Part shown: positions 34,592-45,987 of the stretch, piece after piece
Numbering within the stretch: position 1 is the stretch's first letter
Layout of the letters: the number at the start of each line of letters is the position of its first letter
The notes under the pieces: generated by a model
What the model was told of the DNA's origin: nothing
What the model saw: the letters and a program-made list of their open reading frames with translations, nothing else
Database searches by the model: none
Assembly: GCA_037074505.1 (NCBI GenBank)
Contig: CM073483.1
Coordinates: forward strand, 25,655,001-25,719,000
Length of the DNA stretch: 64,000 bases
Direction: 5' to 3'
DNA from: Albizia julibrissin
Lineage: Eukaryota; Streptophyta; Magnoliopsida; Fabales; Fabaceae
Program-made: the position numbers and the translations under genes

Positions 34592-36005
34592 TGTTACGAG
34601 TGTAGGATGGTGTATTTAGAAGTGCAAGTGTACACTGTCGTAATCAAGTAATATAGAAGTGAGTAGAGTATCGTTTCCACGAGGATTGATCACTAAGTAC
34701 CAAAATTGGTAATTTTAATTCTATTTAGTCTGTTGATTAGTTGTGATTGAGATTACAAGATAGAAATGATGAAATATGAATACAAGTGATATAAAGACAA
34801 ATATGAGAAAAAGCCCTAGGGATTAGATTTCACTTAATAAATTCCGGATCGAATCACTTATCTACTCTAGTCCTATTTATTCCACATGATTGATAGTCGA
34901 GTTTCCCTATTTTAATTACTAGCCTCTTCCAAGGTCAAGTAATTCTATAATTAATTGCTAACCCAATATATTCCTATATGAATTTAAGCAATCAATCATG
35001 CATTAAGATTTATGGAACTCAATTAAGACTACACAACCCATATGAATATATTCCTATTTTATATGCAAATTATGGTTTTAATTCTAGGATCCACACACAT
35101 GTATCCTCTTCCGGTCTCAACATGCATATTAAAATCATCCAAAAGGTGGCCAATCAATTGTAAGCATTAAGAGGAATAATTAAAACTCAATCATGAAGGA
35201 AAAATTAAAACTAGATTTAATAAGTTAAGATTCAATCCGTCATTAGTAAGCTACGTCATAAATTAAAAACAAAACCAAAATATATTCCAAACATCATAAA
35301 TATTGCATAAAAATTAATTACAAAAACATAAAAATACTACTACAAGATGCATAAAAATGGAAAATCTAGCCTACCATATAGGAGGTAAAACCATCCATGT
35401 AGGTGGCAACCTATACCATCCATAAAGGAGGACTACCTAGGCCTTCCATATAGGAGGTAAAACCATCCATGTAGGACGAATGCAAGAAGTAAAAAAATGC
35501 AAGAAATAAATTCTAAAAATAACAACTCCCTCTCTAAAATAGAAACTCTCTCTCTCTCTTCCTTCCTCCTCATTTTAGGGTGCCAAGAAGCTCTATTTAT
35601 AGTCTTCATTTTCAGACTGCTACAGTGATTTGCTACAGTGATTTGCTACATGAACCGCACTGCTACAGTGAACCGACCACACCGTCCGCTACAGTAAACC
35701 GCACTGAACCGCCCCACTTCCACACACCGTCCGCTACAGTAAACCGCAATGGTCTGCTACAGTGAAACTGCTACAGTGCACAGTGAACAGTGCCCCGCAT
35801 GAACAGTGCACAGTGAATAGTACCGCATAAATAGTACCTTTCCCTTAAATGCTTCTTTAATTCTTTTTAATCCGGTACTGTCCATGGCTGCAAGAAAATC
35901 ATTATTTATTTATTAATTACACCCAAATTGATTACATTCAGCTCAAATATAGTCCACAAAATCATCATATAAAGGAAAATGAATATGCAAATATTTTACT
36001 TATCA
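34592..36005 (-). repeat. 5' LTR of Athila copy 1
   Basis: 1414 bases. It differs from the 3' LTR by an expanded CTACAGTG / GCACAGTGAACAGT region (35610-35840) and by loss of about 40 bases near 35257. Minus-strand TATA box at 35593-35601. Otherwise nearly identical to 27315-28668. Confidence 0.93.
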
Positions 36006-36010
36006 ACAAG
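36006..36010. repeat. target-site duplication ACAAG (right, Athila copy 1)
   Basis: Direct repeat of 27310-27314, immediately after the LTR end. Confidence 0.92.
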
Positions 36011-36103
36011 GAAAATCATAATTTTGGAATCTTGGTCAAGACCAAGGAATCCCATACACGGACCCAGGAGGATCATATTCGTAGGCTTATTAAGTTAGAG
36101 ATG
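36011..36103 (+). pseudogene. putative plant transposon protein ORF, right part
   Basis: Taking out the Athila element and one TSD copy joins the frame ...KLVDK at 27309 with ENHNFGILVKTKESHTRTQ here, with a coiled-coil-like tail (DHIRRLIKLEM). The next LTR starts at 36104, so the 3' end of this host element is lost. Confidence 0.55.
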
Positions 36104-36513
36104 TTGGGATTAGTAGGAACACAGCGGAAGAATTAAAATTAAAAAAATTGTAAAAGTTTACCAATCTTGATTGCGGATCTATCAACGACATTTAATTCGA
36201 GTTAGAAAGAGTTGTACCTTATTCATGTTTGTTTGAATACCCACAATTATCAACATGTTGCGAGTTCTCAAATCTACATGCTTAGTTCCTCCTGAAATAA
36301 TTTCCCCGGCATCTACATGTCCGCTAATTCTTCTTAAAAAACATCAAACTCTATAAGTGTGAGATTAACCATCCCCAACATCAACATATTGGCTAGTTCT
36401 TCTTTGAAGTTTTTCCTTTTAGATTTTGAGGAGCTAACTACTCATATCAGCTCCCACTACTGGTATCCACAAGAACAGGACCCAACACTGGCAGCGTGAT
36501 AGCGCCTCCAATG
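36104..36513 (-). repeat. copia LTR fragment (minus)
   Basis: It starts TGTTGGGAT like 21600 and follows that LTR for about 400 bases (GGATCTATCAACGACATTTAA, GAGTTAGAAAGAGT, CTCCCACTACTGGTATC). It stops where an opposite-strand copy of the same LTR family begins. It is the 3' end (U5 side) of a minus-oriented LTR. Confidence 0.75.
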
Positions 36514-38000
36514 TGTTGGAAATTGTGCCCTAAGGGCCAATCATTGTACCTTAAACATTATTATTATTTAAGAATTTCTCCTTATTGTTATCATATCATT
36601 TGCATGTTTACTATGATAATTGTATCCTTGGATGAACTATAAAGATTATCCTAAATGTCCCTGGTCAATTATCTATGCGGGAGCAAAGATGAAATAAGAC
36701 CAGTATGACTTTGATGAGGTATAGAGATACAAATCAAAGTCTTAGGCACTTATAGGAGTATAAGGTGCTGGACCGACCCGCTATGAGAAAGTTGCATGGA
36801 TTAAGTCATAAGCTTATCTCATATATAATCATGTCGCAGAGCCCTCTGACCTGAGATCATCATAGATTCCTACATGAAACTTGTTAAGTTTTGACCTAGT
36901 CAAAAGTCACCTTTGACCGGGTGATGATAAAGGCTACAATCGGGCTTAGGAGTTTTCATGAAGAGGAATGTGAGTGATCAAGATGGAATTTGTCCCTCAC
37001 ATTAGTGAGAGATATCACTGGGCCCCTCGATGAGTGAGTCTGAGAAATGTATGGCCATACTGTAATGGGAAGGAGTTTCCATTTCTAATTTCAGGCTACT
37101 CAGGAATCGGGAAAGTGATGGTCAGGAACAGGAGGATGACGTTGTACATGCCTCATCCTTGACCGAAATATCGTGTGACAAAAAGGGACGTGACATGGTT
37201 GTATAAAAGGTTGTATAGTATCATCGATCCTCATGTGAATTGGGTAGTCGCAATGTCTTGCTAGAGGCCGCCTGCGACTTGTGGGCTAAAATAGTTTTGG
37301 CCCACTGCCAACTTCATGTGGGCCTACAGGGTCGCACACAAGAATAGCCCAACACGAGCTATGATGTCCAGATTCATTGAATCTAAGATGTGTCTAAGAT
37401 TCAATGAATATAATATTTGACCTAGGGTGGATGAATTATATATATATATATATATATATAAATTCGAAAAAAAAAATATAATAATAATATATATAGATTA
37501 TAATATTATTATCAGATGTTAGTTTTATATTTAATTTATTTGATAAATTAAATAATTAAAGCTAATATAGATATCATATCTTAGATTTAATTTATAAAGA
37601 TAAATCAAATCTATTGGCTCTTTAATTACATTAAATGAATATGATAAATTAAATCTGTTTGACAGATTTAATCAAATCAGATTTATTTGATTTAATTTGA
37701 ATTTCAAATTAATTAAGATTAATTTTGAGATTCCAATACGGCACACATCAGATATAAAATTTGATGGGCTAGAGAACCCTAGGCAGTACGAAGAACTTGG
37801 AGAGCCGCGAGAAACCCTAGAGAGGCATCTTGGAGGCGCTAGCACGCTGCCGAATTGGGTCTTGTTCGCGTGGATACCGGTAGAGGGAGGCGACCAGAGG
37901 TGTTGACTCCTATAGATCGAAAGCACGAGAAACATAAAGGTACTATTCTAACTACTCGATTTAGACGTCTTTGATAGATCCACGATTGGTGTAACATACT
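36514..38000 (+). repeat. copia LTR (plus), same family, inverted relative to its neighbour
   Basis: It begins TGTTGGAAATTGTGCCCTAAGG, the reverse complement of the right end of the 21600-23137 LTR, and follows it through GAGCAAAGATGAAATAAGACC, the AT-rich centre (37437-37460) and the GATAGATCCACGATTGG end region near 37970. The exact end (about 38000) is not resolved. No internal region follows. Confidence 0.75.
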
Positions 38001-40875
38001 GAAATATGAATAACAAGAATTGCTTGTAAATGTAATTAGTCGGAAGAAAATTCACCGGTGCCAGTGTTGTGTATACGGTGTTATTTTGATAAAGAGGACA
38101 CTTGGCAAGATTTTATTGGTTGTCATAAAGTAATAATTAAATGAAATAATCTTACTTTGTGTGGGGACCACGAAGGAGGACACCTCGTAGGTGAATCCGG
38201 GGAAATTTCCCTGACTTTCCTTTCCCTGATAAAGTGGACAGTTAGGTGGAGGGAAGAGATAGGGATGGGTCCCATATAAGGGACACATGGCATCATCTTA
38301 AGGAAGAAGAGAAAAGGTGCTTTTGACTTTAATGTGTTGGCCGAATAAGAGCGTGACACTTGTTCCCTCTTTTTGACAAAGTTACTTTAGCTTTTGAGTT
38401 GTCATCACCGGAGGGTGCCACGTTGCCCCAAGCCGGGGAAATCCACCGGACTCTGGTCTGGTCACCCGACTAATTTTCCCGAACACCGAGCTCAGGAGCC
38501 GGGGAAAAATCATTGGACTCTCATTTTCCCTGACCATTAGGACAGCTCAAGACCCATTTGATTAAAAGAAAGGACACGTGTCACCGTTTGGCTAAATCAC
38601 CGAATATGTGGCACCATAAGATTGTGACACATGTTGAAACACCTTTATGACTTTCTTTAAACTCTATTATTTCATTTATCATCAGCAAAAATAGGAAGAA
38701 ATCAGAAAAAAACGTTGAGAAATAGTTAGAGGAAAGAGAAAACATGAATAGTGAATGTTCTTGAGTTCAATCCACCGAAACACTACCGAATCAGTGTTTT
38801 CTCCTAAAATTTCCTTCACAAACCTTCTTCTACTCATCCTAAGCTTCATTTCTACGGTTTCGGATTTTCATTTGGAGGTATTTGGTGCCATCTCACCAGA
38901 CGAAGTACTGCCGGATTTCCGAACCGATTGTGGAAACGTATAGAGGTAAGCGTAAGTTTCATTTTGAACCGATTGGTTTGTTGTTTGGATGAGTCTTCAT
39001 GAAGGTTAGGGTACTGTTCATTTTTGTCCAAAAGGAATTTTAAAGGATTAATCATGGTTTAATCATGTATTTATGGTTAAATGATGATTTATGATGATAT
39101 TGGACTAAGTTGTTCAACAAAATTCTGTTTTGGTAATTTTGCTGAAAATGATTCTGTCTTGCCAGTGGGTTTTGGGGCTGAAGCTTTATGATTTTGATGA
39201 TTTTGATCATTCCATTGAGTTCTACATGAAAAATTATGTGGAAAATCATGTACTTATAATTTTTGGATAATTATACAAAATTATGGAATTTTTGAAAGTT
39301 AGATGACCCTGCTGTTAGACTTGTTTTGCTGGAGCAGATTTGTTGCGGTGCGTTTTTCAGTAACCAAACCTTGTCTAAACCTTATGAAATTTTACATGAT
39401 GAAAGTAGACATCCTGAGGTTCAATTTGATGGGTAATAGAACGAAATTGGACCAGTGGATTGAGAAATATGATTTTTCAAAATTTAAGGTTGATTCTGGA
39501 ATGGAATCTGTGGCAGATTGGGTTTGACGAATTTTCTGGAATTGGGTGGTTATAATTAGTGCCTTGTAATATTTTTATTTACACTAGGACTTGAATATGA
39601 TTGAACATAACCTGGAACCAACTCATTTGGAGTTGTGTAGAATTAATTATGAATTTTCAAAGATTGAAGAAAATTCTGGCAGATTTACTCAAATGTGCGA
39701 AAATAAAGGATGCAATGGTATTATGTAATTGTAATGAACTTTAAGGGTAAAACTAACCAACTTGATATAGTTGAACCATTTTTTACTTTGATTTTGGGTT
39801 AGTATTCTAACCTTAATGACAACCGACTTGAGTATTTGGATTATACAAATATTGGACGAAATAATAACTTGTCGTCCGTAAATTCCATTTATAGGATCTA
39901 ATACTGTTCAAAGTTTAAGATCTGCCCGAGCTTAGTGAAACAATTGGATATTGCTCAAGAGAAGCTATCAGGTAGTAACTTTGTCTTTCATATGTTATAA
40001 GATACATTGTATGTGTGTAGTTTCATCATGAACTGTCTGGAATATTTTGTTTATGCGGGGTTGTCGCCCGGGGCCTATTGCACGGGTTGACGCTCAGGCC
40101 ATTGAATTTGTTTGTGATGCACGAGTGAATGCCGGGGCCTATTGCACGGGTAATACTCGGAGCCTTGTGATATACCTAGTACTATGATGGTATGAGAACT
40201 ACATGTTGAATCGAATGATGTTGTGATGATTCTTTTATATGATGACTGTGTAACATGCTCTGTGATTTTATATCTATATGATTGACTACCTGTTACTACT
40301 GAGATTCTTTTGAATCTCACTCTTTTTCTATAAACAAATTACAGTACAGGCTGGTAGCTCAAAGGGCAAGAAGGTAAATACGGACAACTAGAGGATGAAG
40401 CTGAAAGATTTACTTTCTCTGTTGGTTGTCTGTTTGGATATTTTGGACATGTATATATTGTATAAATCGGTAATTATGACAATAGTATAGTAGTTGAACT
40501 GATAGTACTTGTAGCCAGGTATATGAATGGTAATGTAATAAAGAGATAACTTAGTTACATAACACTTCCTAATCGTTAGAGAAATATTAACGATTGAATA
40601 CAACGTGAGATTGAAGCAGAGACACGCTCGTATACTCTGATAAAACGAAAGGAAGTATCAATGAGTCTAAATGAGATAGTGAATATTTGTGAAAAATGTT
40701 TGAAAAATTTTTATTCCATATGAAAAACTTACTCAATCCTAGATTTATCTCCTGAGATAATGTTGGGATTCATTAATGTTTTTAAAGTTTATTTAGTTTG
40801 GGATTAAATCCTGATTTCACAATTTATTTCACTACTCTTTTGTACTCATCTGAGGTTATTGGAAGTAAGGTATTA
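38001..40875 (+). repeat. Tekay-like gypsy LTR, partial at its 5' end
   Basis: Homologous by eye to 46380-49449: a TGACACTTGT and CCGGGGAAA region (38350-38550), GAGGAAAGAGAAAACATGAATAGTG at 38730, AGAGGTAAGCGTAAG at 38942 (splice-donor-like), then a long AT-rich part. A CGCCCGGGGCCTATTGCACGGG motif repeats at 40065-40160. It ends GGTATTACA at about 40875. The ORFs inside are unsupported. Confidence 0.75.
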
Positions 40876-42427
40876 CAATTGGGATTCGAGGTTTTTAAAC
40901 GGTTAATTTTTCCGCTGCGTGTACGATTCCCAACACAATGTCCTTCTAGGGTTTTCTTGCGACTCTATATTTTTTCATCATCTGTAGAAAATCATAGCTC
41001 TTACCTTTTATAACTAGTCAGAGTTATCAATTTTATTATGGATATTTCATTTTTAAAATTAATCTTTAATAATTTCAAAATCCTTATCATATCAATTAAT
41101 ACTTAATTATTTTGATAAACTAATTAAATAAATATGGTTTAATTAAATCTGTCCAACAGTTTTAGTTTAACATATTTATTTAATTAGAATAATGACCCAA
41201 TAGAATTAGATTTAATTTATGTTTATAAATTAAATCTGAGATATTATCATATAATATATTTATATATACACAATATAATAATATTATCATATATTTAATA
41301 TATATTATCAAATAATATATATCATATATAATATAATATAATATTATCACATATATAATATATATTATGTATGTATTTAAAAAATACATATGTGTATATA
41401 TATAATATTATTAATTTTCATTTAAAATACACACACACACACATATAAATATTTATCAAATAAATATTCACACAACATGTGTATATAATATATATGTATA
41501 TATTAAATTCGTCTACCCTAGATTAAACATTGTATTCATTGAATATTAGACGCATCTTAGATTCAATGAATCTGGACATTATAGCTCGTGTTGGGCTATT
41601 CTTGTATGCGATCCTATAGGCCCATATGAAGTTGGCAGTGGGCCAATGACTATACTAATCCGTAAGTCGTAAGCGGCCTCTAGCAAGATATTATGACTAC
41701 CCAATTCATATGAGGATCGACAATACGATACAACCTGTTGTATAACCATATCACGTCCCTTTTATCACATTATATTTCAGTCAAGGATGAGGCATGGAGA
41801 ATGTTATCCTCTTATTCTTGACCATTACTTTCTCAATCCTCAAGTAGTCTGACTATATAAATGGAAACTCCTTTCCATCGTAGTATGGCCATACATTTCT
41901 CAAACTTACTCATCAAGGGGCACAGTAATATCTCTCTACTAATGTGAGGGACAAATTCCATCTTGACCATTCACATTCCTCTACATGAAAATCACTAAGC
42001 CCGATTGTAGACTTTATCATCATCTAGTTAAAGGTGACTTTTGACTAAGTCAAAGATTAGTGACTCTCATGTAGAAAACCAAGATGATCTCAGGTCAAAG
42101 GGCATTGTGACCTGGTTATACATGAGATAAGCTTATAACTTGATCCATACAGCTTTCTCATAGCGGTCGATCCAGAACCTTGTACTCCTACAAGTGCCTA
42201 AGACTTTGATTTATATCCACATACATTTTCAGAGTCATACTGGTCTTATTTCATCTTTGCTCCCGTATAGATGACCGACCAGGGACATTTAGGATAATTA
42301 TTATGATTTATCCAAGAATACAGTTATCACAATGAATATACGAATAATGTGATAACTAAATGCAGAAATTCCTTGAATAACAATGTTCAAAGTATAATGA
42401 TTGGGCCCTAGGGCACAACTTCCAACA
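40876..42427 (-). repeat. copia LTR (minus), left end missing
   Basis: From about 40930 it follows the 21600-23137 LTR (CTAGGGTTTTC, TCATCATCTGTAGAAAATC, CTTATCATATCAATTAA, GGCCTCTAGCAAG, GGTGACTTTTGACTA) and ends TCCAACA at 42427 with the same polypurine tract after it. The usual TGTTGGG end is not seen. The AT-rich centre at 41255-41480 is expanded and includes an (AC)n run. Confidence 0.8.
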
Positions 42428-42828
42428 TCCTCCCACTTGCACTAGGTACAATCATTAGTTTACCTAATTCACATTGTCTTAACATGATGCTCATGCTTTG
42501 CCTGTGCAAGCGGCTTAGAAAGAGGATCAGCAACATTGTCTTCTCCTGCTACTTTGCATATTTTTATATCACCTCTATCATTGATTTCTTTGATAAGATG
42601 AAATCGTCTGACTATAAGTTTCATCCTCAATAGCTTCGCTATTGTCACAGAATAATTCTATTGGATTTGGGATGGTAGGCACCACCCCTAGTTCAATAAC
42701 AAACTTTCTGATCCAAACGGTTTCTTTAGCTTCATCAGATGCTACTATATACTCAGCTTCTATTGTAGAATCTGCTACAGTACTCTACTTGTAGCTCTTC
42801 CAGCTTACTGCACCGCTATTCAAAAGGA
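42428..42828 (-). pseudogene. copia RNase H C-terminal fragment (minus)
   Basis: The minus strand encodes a degraded end of copia RNase H, with peptides such as ETVWIRKFV, PIELFCDNSEAI and SGAVSWKS-like at 42820, parallel to 23151-23570. It stops abruptly at about 42828, where unrelated sequence begins. It belongs to the same element as the LTR at 40876. Confidence 0.7.
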
Positions 42829-44313
42829 ATAGTATAGTTATCCCTTATTAGTACTAATTTAACTGGGAGTTACAGATAGCAGAGGGATCTAAGGAGTTAG
42901 ACTACCCCAGTTTGTTAATCGACCTATTGAATAAAGGGGCAAAGGTCTACATGGAGGAAGTGGCTCCGCTGGATAGGGGTTTTAGCAGTGCCTAATCCCA
43001 GTGGGGATTCCTCTACCGGTAATAGTGATAATGAGACCCTATAGATATAAGAGAAAGCACAGGATTCATATTATGTTACTAACTTTAGGGCTCCTGATAT
43101 TGAATTAGAGTATGACCTAGATTTTTCACCTGTGTTATGAGAACACATAGAGGGGCTATGGCAAGAAGCTTGTACTGCTTATGTTTTCCTATGTGGACAG
43201 TATCTAGCATTTCTGGGCAGGATGATATGTCATATTGGGATTGAGGTATGTATGGGCACTGATACCCAGTGACAAATGGTATGGTACTGGCACTGATGCC
43301 CCGGATGCCATTGAAACTCCATGGTTAAGCGTGCTCAGGCAAGGGAAATCCTGAGATAGGTGACCCCCGGGGCAGTACCTTGGAAATTTCAAATCTTTTG
43401 ATTAAGGTCTTGGAATTCTGATTAGAGGTTCTTAGATGACCTAAGGAATGATTAAAAGTATAGAGATGGTGAAGTAAGTATTGATATTTAATCCGAACTA
43501 TTTATGTTGCAGTGAGTACTGCCGAGAAAAAGTTCATTTAATGGGGTTATGGAAACTTGAGGCATAGTGATTGTTTTGAGGTTCCTCTGTGCTAAGTAAT
43601 GATCCTTAATAACCCGTAGGGTTAAAGTTATGTAGGTATGATATACGGTGATAAATAATAAGTAGTGATTATGTCGTATATCTATCCTAGAGGATTCGAT
43701 CTGATGATACTGAAGGCTGAGGATAGGTTTTGATCATATCTAAGATGAGATAGTGCTTAGGTCAAAATGAAAATCAGGTTATACTTTGGTTCTGTTCCAT
43801 GACGGAAGTTTGAACCTTATAGATAGTGCTGAACCTTCAGTAATGTTTTAAGGATATTACCCGAAAACCGTGAAGGTTAGAATAGATGCTAATAATTCTT
43901 ATCCTTAGTGCACCTATTAGGTATAATTGAGAAAAACTGATTTTTATGACTCATGTAATGTTGAGGTTCTAAGAGTTGAACCATAACCTAAGAATTAAAT
44001 ACAATAGTTGAATTAATTCTCCACGAAGTTGAGATAGCCTGAATGGCTTGAGGTACTAGAATGTAGTACAATAATGTGCATGAGGTTCTAGAGGCTGCTA
44101 GTTACTAATCTAACATAGAAAAATATCTTAATCATAGAATATTCCCTTAGAGTTGTGATTATGTTTAGAGCGAGACTGATATTGAAAGTCTATATATAAT
44201 GGCCCTAGATGAGATGGCGAAATTAGAGAAAGGAAATGACATAACTTCAAAAGGAGAGGGACCTTATAAGATCTAGATTCCAGTTACAATGGTACTTCCA
44301 TTTTGAGACGACC

Positions 44314-44415
44314 AATCGGAAAGAGCTACCTACGAAGGATTCTGATCGGAGAGGACTACTTACAGGAGATCTGATTATAGAGGGCTACTTACAGAGGGTT
44401 CTGATCAGAGGGGTT
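44314..44415. repeat. ~30-bp tandem repeat, three and a half units
   Basis: Units run from a GATCGGA-like start through GAGCTACYTACR to GGATTCT: GAGCTACCTACGAAGGATTCT, GGACTACTTACAGGAGATCT, GGGCTACTTACAGAGGGTTCT. Units differ at several positions, so the array is old. Confidence 0.8.
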
Positions 44416-44455
44416 GACCAATCAGGTGACTGAGTGAAGCTCTAAGTATAGTACT

Positions 44456-44545
44456 GTAGCGTGGAGCCACCGTAATTTCAAATTATAATGTGCAGCCGTT
44501 ATGATGACAAATCGTAGAGTGAAGCCGCCGTGATGTCGAATAGTA
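44456..44545. repeat. ~29-bp tandem repeat, three units
   Basis: Units of the form GTAGNGTGGAGCCACCGTAAT..CAAAT: GTAGCGTGGAGCCACCG, ATAATGTGCAGCCGTTA, GTAGAGTGAAGCCGCCG. The sequence differs from the preceding 30-bp array. Confidence 0.75.
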
Positions 44546-44799
44546 GAGTAGAGATACAGGAATGTTGACTCTTAATAGTGGTGTATTGTAATGAGTCTTC
44601 CATCGAATAGGTTTTCCTTAAGAGAAGGGTTGTGTGACCCAGTAAACCACCATGGGGTGCTCCAGTGCCAATAGATGAAAGAGATTAAGGAAGAACAAGC
44701 TTGACGATATAAAGGAAAGAAACTCTTGCTCTCGTATCTTATGTAATAGTTTTGCATGTATGTGTTTACCATCGAGTATATTCGTGTTATGAATATATG

Positions 44800-45720
44800 G
44801 TAGGCAGTAAGACCTATTAGGCTAGCGTGTCCTTAGGCAGTCAGACCTGACAAGAAGAGGCCCAAGGCTGTAAGTCCTGTAATGCCTCTGGCATAGGGGT
44901 GATTCCCTGGGCAGTAAGACCTAGTGAGCATTCAGAATATGCGAGATGGTCACCTGGAGCCTATTTGCACAGGTGGATGCCCAGGCTATGGAGATTTCTG
45001 TTATGCATGAGCAGTCGCCCAAGGCCTTTCTGTATGGGTGGATACTCGGGGTTATAGAAACTCTTGTTATGTACAAGTGGAATCCGGGGCTTATTGCACG
45101 GGTGAGCACTTGGGGCCATGTAACGTGCCTAATGCTCTTGTGATGATTATTGTGATGTTGGTTTATTTGGCATGCTTTGCGAATATTACATAAGAGTATA
45201 AATTCCTTGAGTAGTAAGATATGGAGCCTATAATGAATTTAGAATACCTAGTGGACTGTGTGTCCTAGGTAGCTAGACTCGATATATATTCAGCAAGGAT
45301 GATAGACTGATTGTTCTGAGGCCATAAGAACTAAGGAACTAGTATGTCCTTAGGGCAACAGAATGTTATGTGTTAAGAATTATGATAAGCGCAGCCTTAA
45401 GGCAATAAGTCCTTATGTGCAAGTTTGCATAGGGCGGTGTCCCTGGGCTGTAAGACCTGTGAGTCTAAGTGCTATGGATATTGCCTAGCACAATGACAAT
45501 GGACCAGCATATCCAAAGTATATTTGAGATTGACATAATATTCAGACTGTGACAAGTTGTAGCCAAGGCAGTAAGCTCTAAGATGTCTATAGCATAGGGG
45601 TAATCCCCTAGGCAGTAAGACCAGAGTATCTAGAGCTGTGGGAGTAGAATAAGCAGTAAGGCTTGAAATACATACAGTGTGATCCGGGAGAGAGTCCCGA
45701 AGAGGTAGTAAGGCTTGAGA
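44800..45720 (+). repeat. dispersed GGCAGTAAGACCT motif, about ten copies
   Basis: Copies or one- to three-base variants at about 44802, 44833, 44864, 44909, 45399, 45439, 45560, 45612, 45652 and 45705, each often followed by GTGTCCTTAGG or CCCTGGGC text. Related copies occur at 9638-9815. It appears characteristic of the 3' region of this gypsy family. Confidence 0.7.
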
Positions 45721-45987
45721 AACCAGGTGTTATGAGAAGGGATCAATGGGTCCTATGATTGAATGCTACATACTGGGAATAGAATGAATGAAAATGATGT
45801 ATGGTGAGTACTGAATATTATCTAAGATTTTGTGTTAAGAATATGATTATTGAGTTGCATGCTCTATGACTTGCAAATGAAAGAGCTAGAATGAAAAAGA
45901 TAGACTGAGTGTCTAGAGATGATTCCCTAAGGTACAGATAGTACCATATGATGTTAAAAATTTTGAGGACATTCAATGGAGGAGAAT

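Larger units (their letters stand above)
27315..36005 (-). mobile_element. Athila-type Ty3-gypsy element, copy 1, RT-less, with accessory genes
   Basis: A complete 8.69 kb unit on the minus strand: 5' LTR 36005-34592, tRNA-Asp primer site, gag, protease fused to the integrase C-terminus, Cys-motif ORF, LOG-like ORF, 3' noncoding region, polypurine tract, 3' LTR 28668-27315. It has a perfect TSD. About 2.6 kb present in copy 2 (55412-58011: RT, RNase H, most of integrase) is absent. The LTRs look about 97-98% alike over their first 160 bases by eye, so it inserted recently compared with copy 2. It cannot move without help in trans. Confidence 0.93.
42829..45987 (+). other. Tekay-like internal/3' noncoding region ending in a polypurine tract
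   Basis: No convincing coding domain. The right half has tandem and dispersed repeats (44314-44415, 44456-44545, 44800-45720) and resembles the 3' region at 6300-6500 and 9551-10150. It ends GGAGGAGAAT at 45978-45987, immediately before an LTR start. The left part (42829-44200) is unassigned and could be degraded internal sequence. Confidence 0.6.

Noticed and set aside
37672..39527. Several 60-90 codon ORFs on both strands between 37672 and 39527
   Set aside because: They lie in copia and gypsy LTR sequence, overlap on opposite strands and show no family features.
41180..41389. Ile/Tyr-rich minus-strand ORF
   Set aside because: It comes from the AT-rich microsatellite-like centre of a copia LTR.
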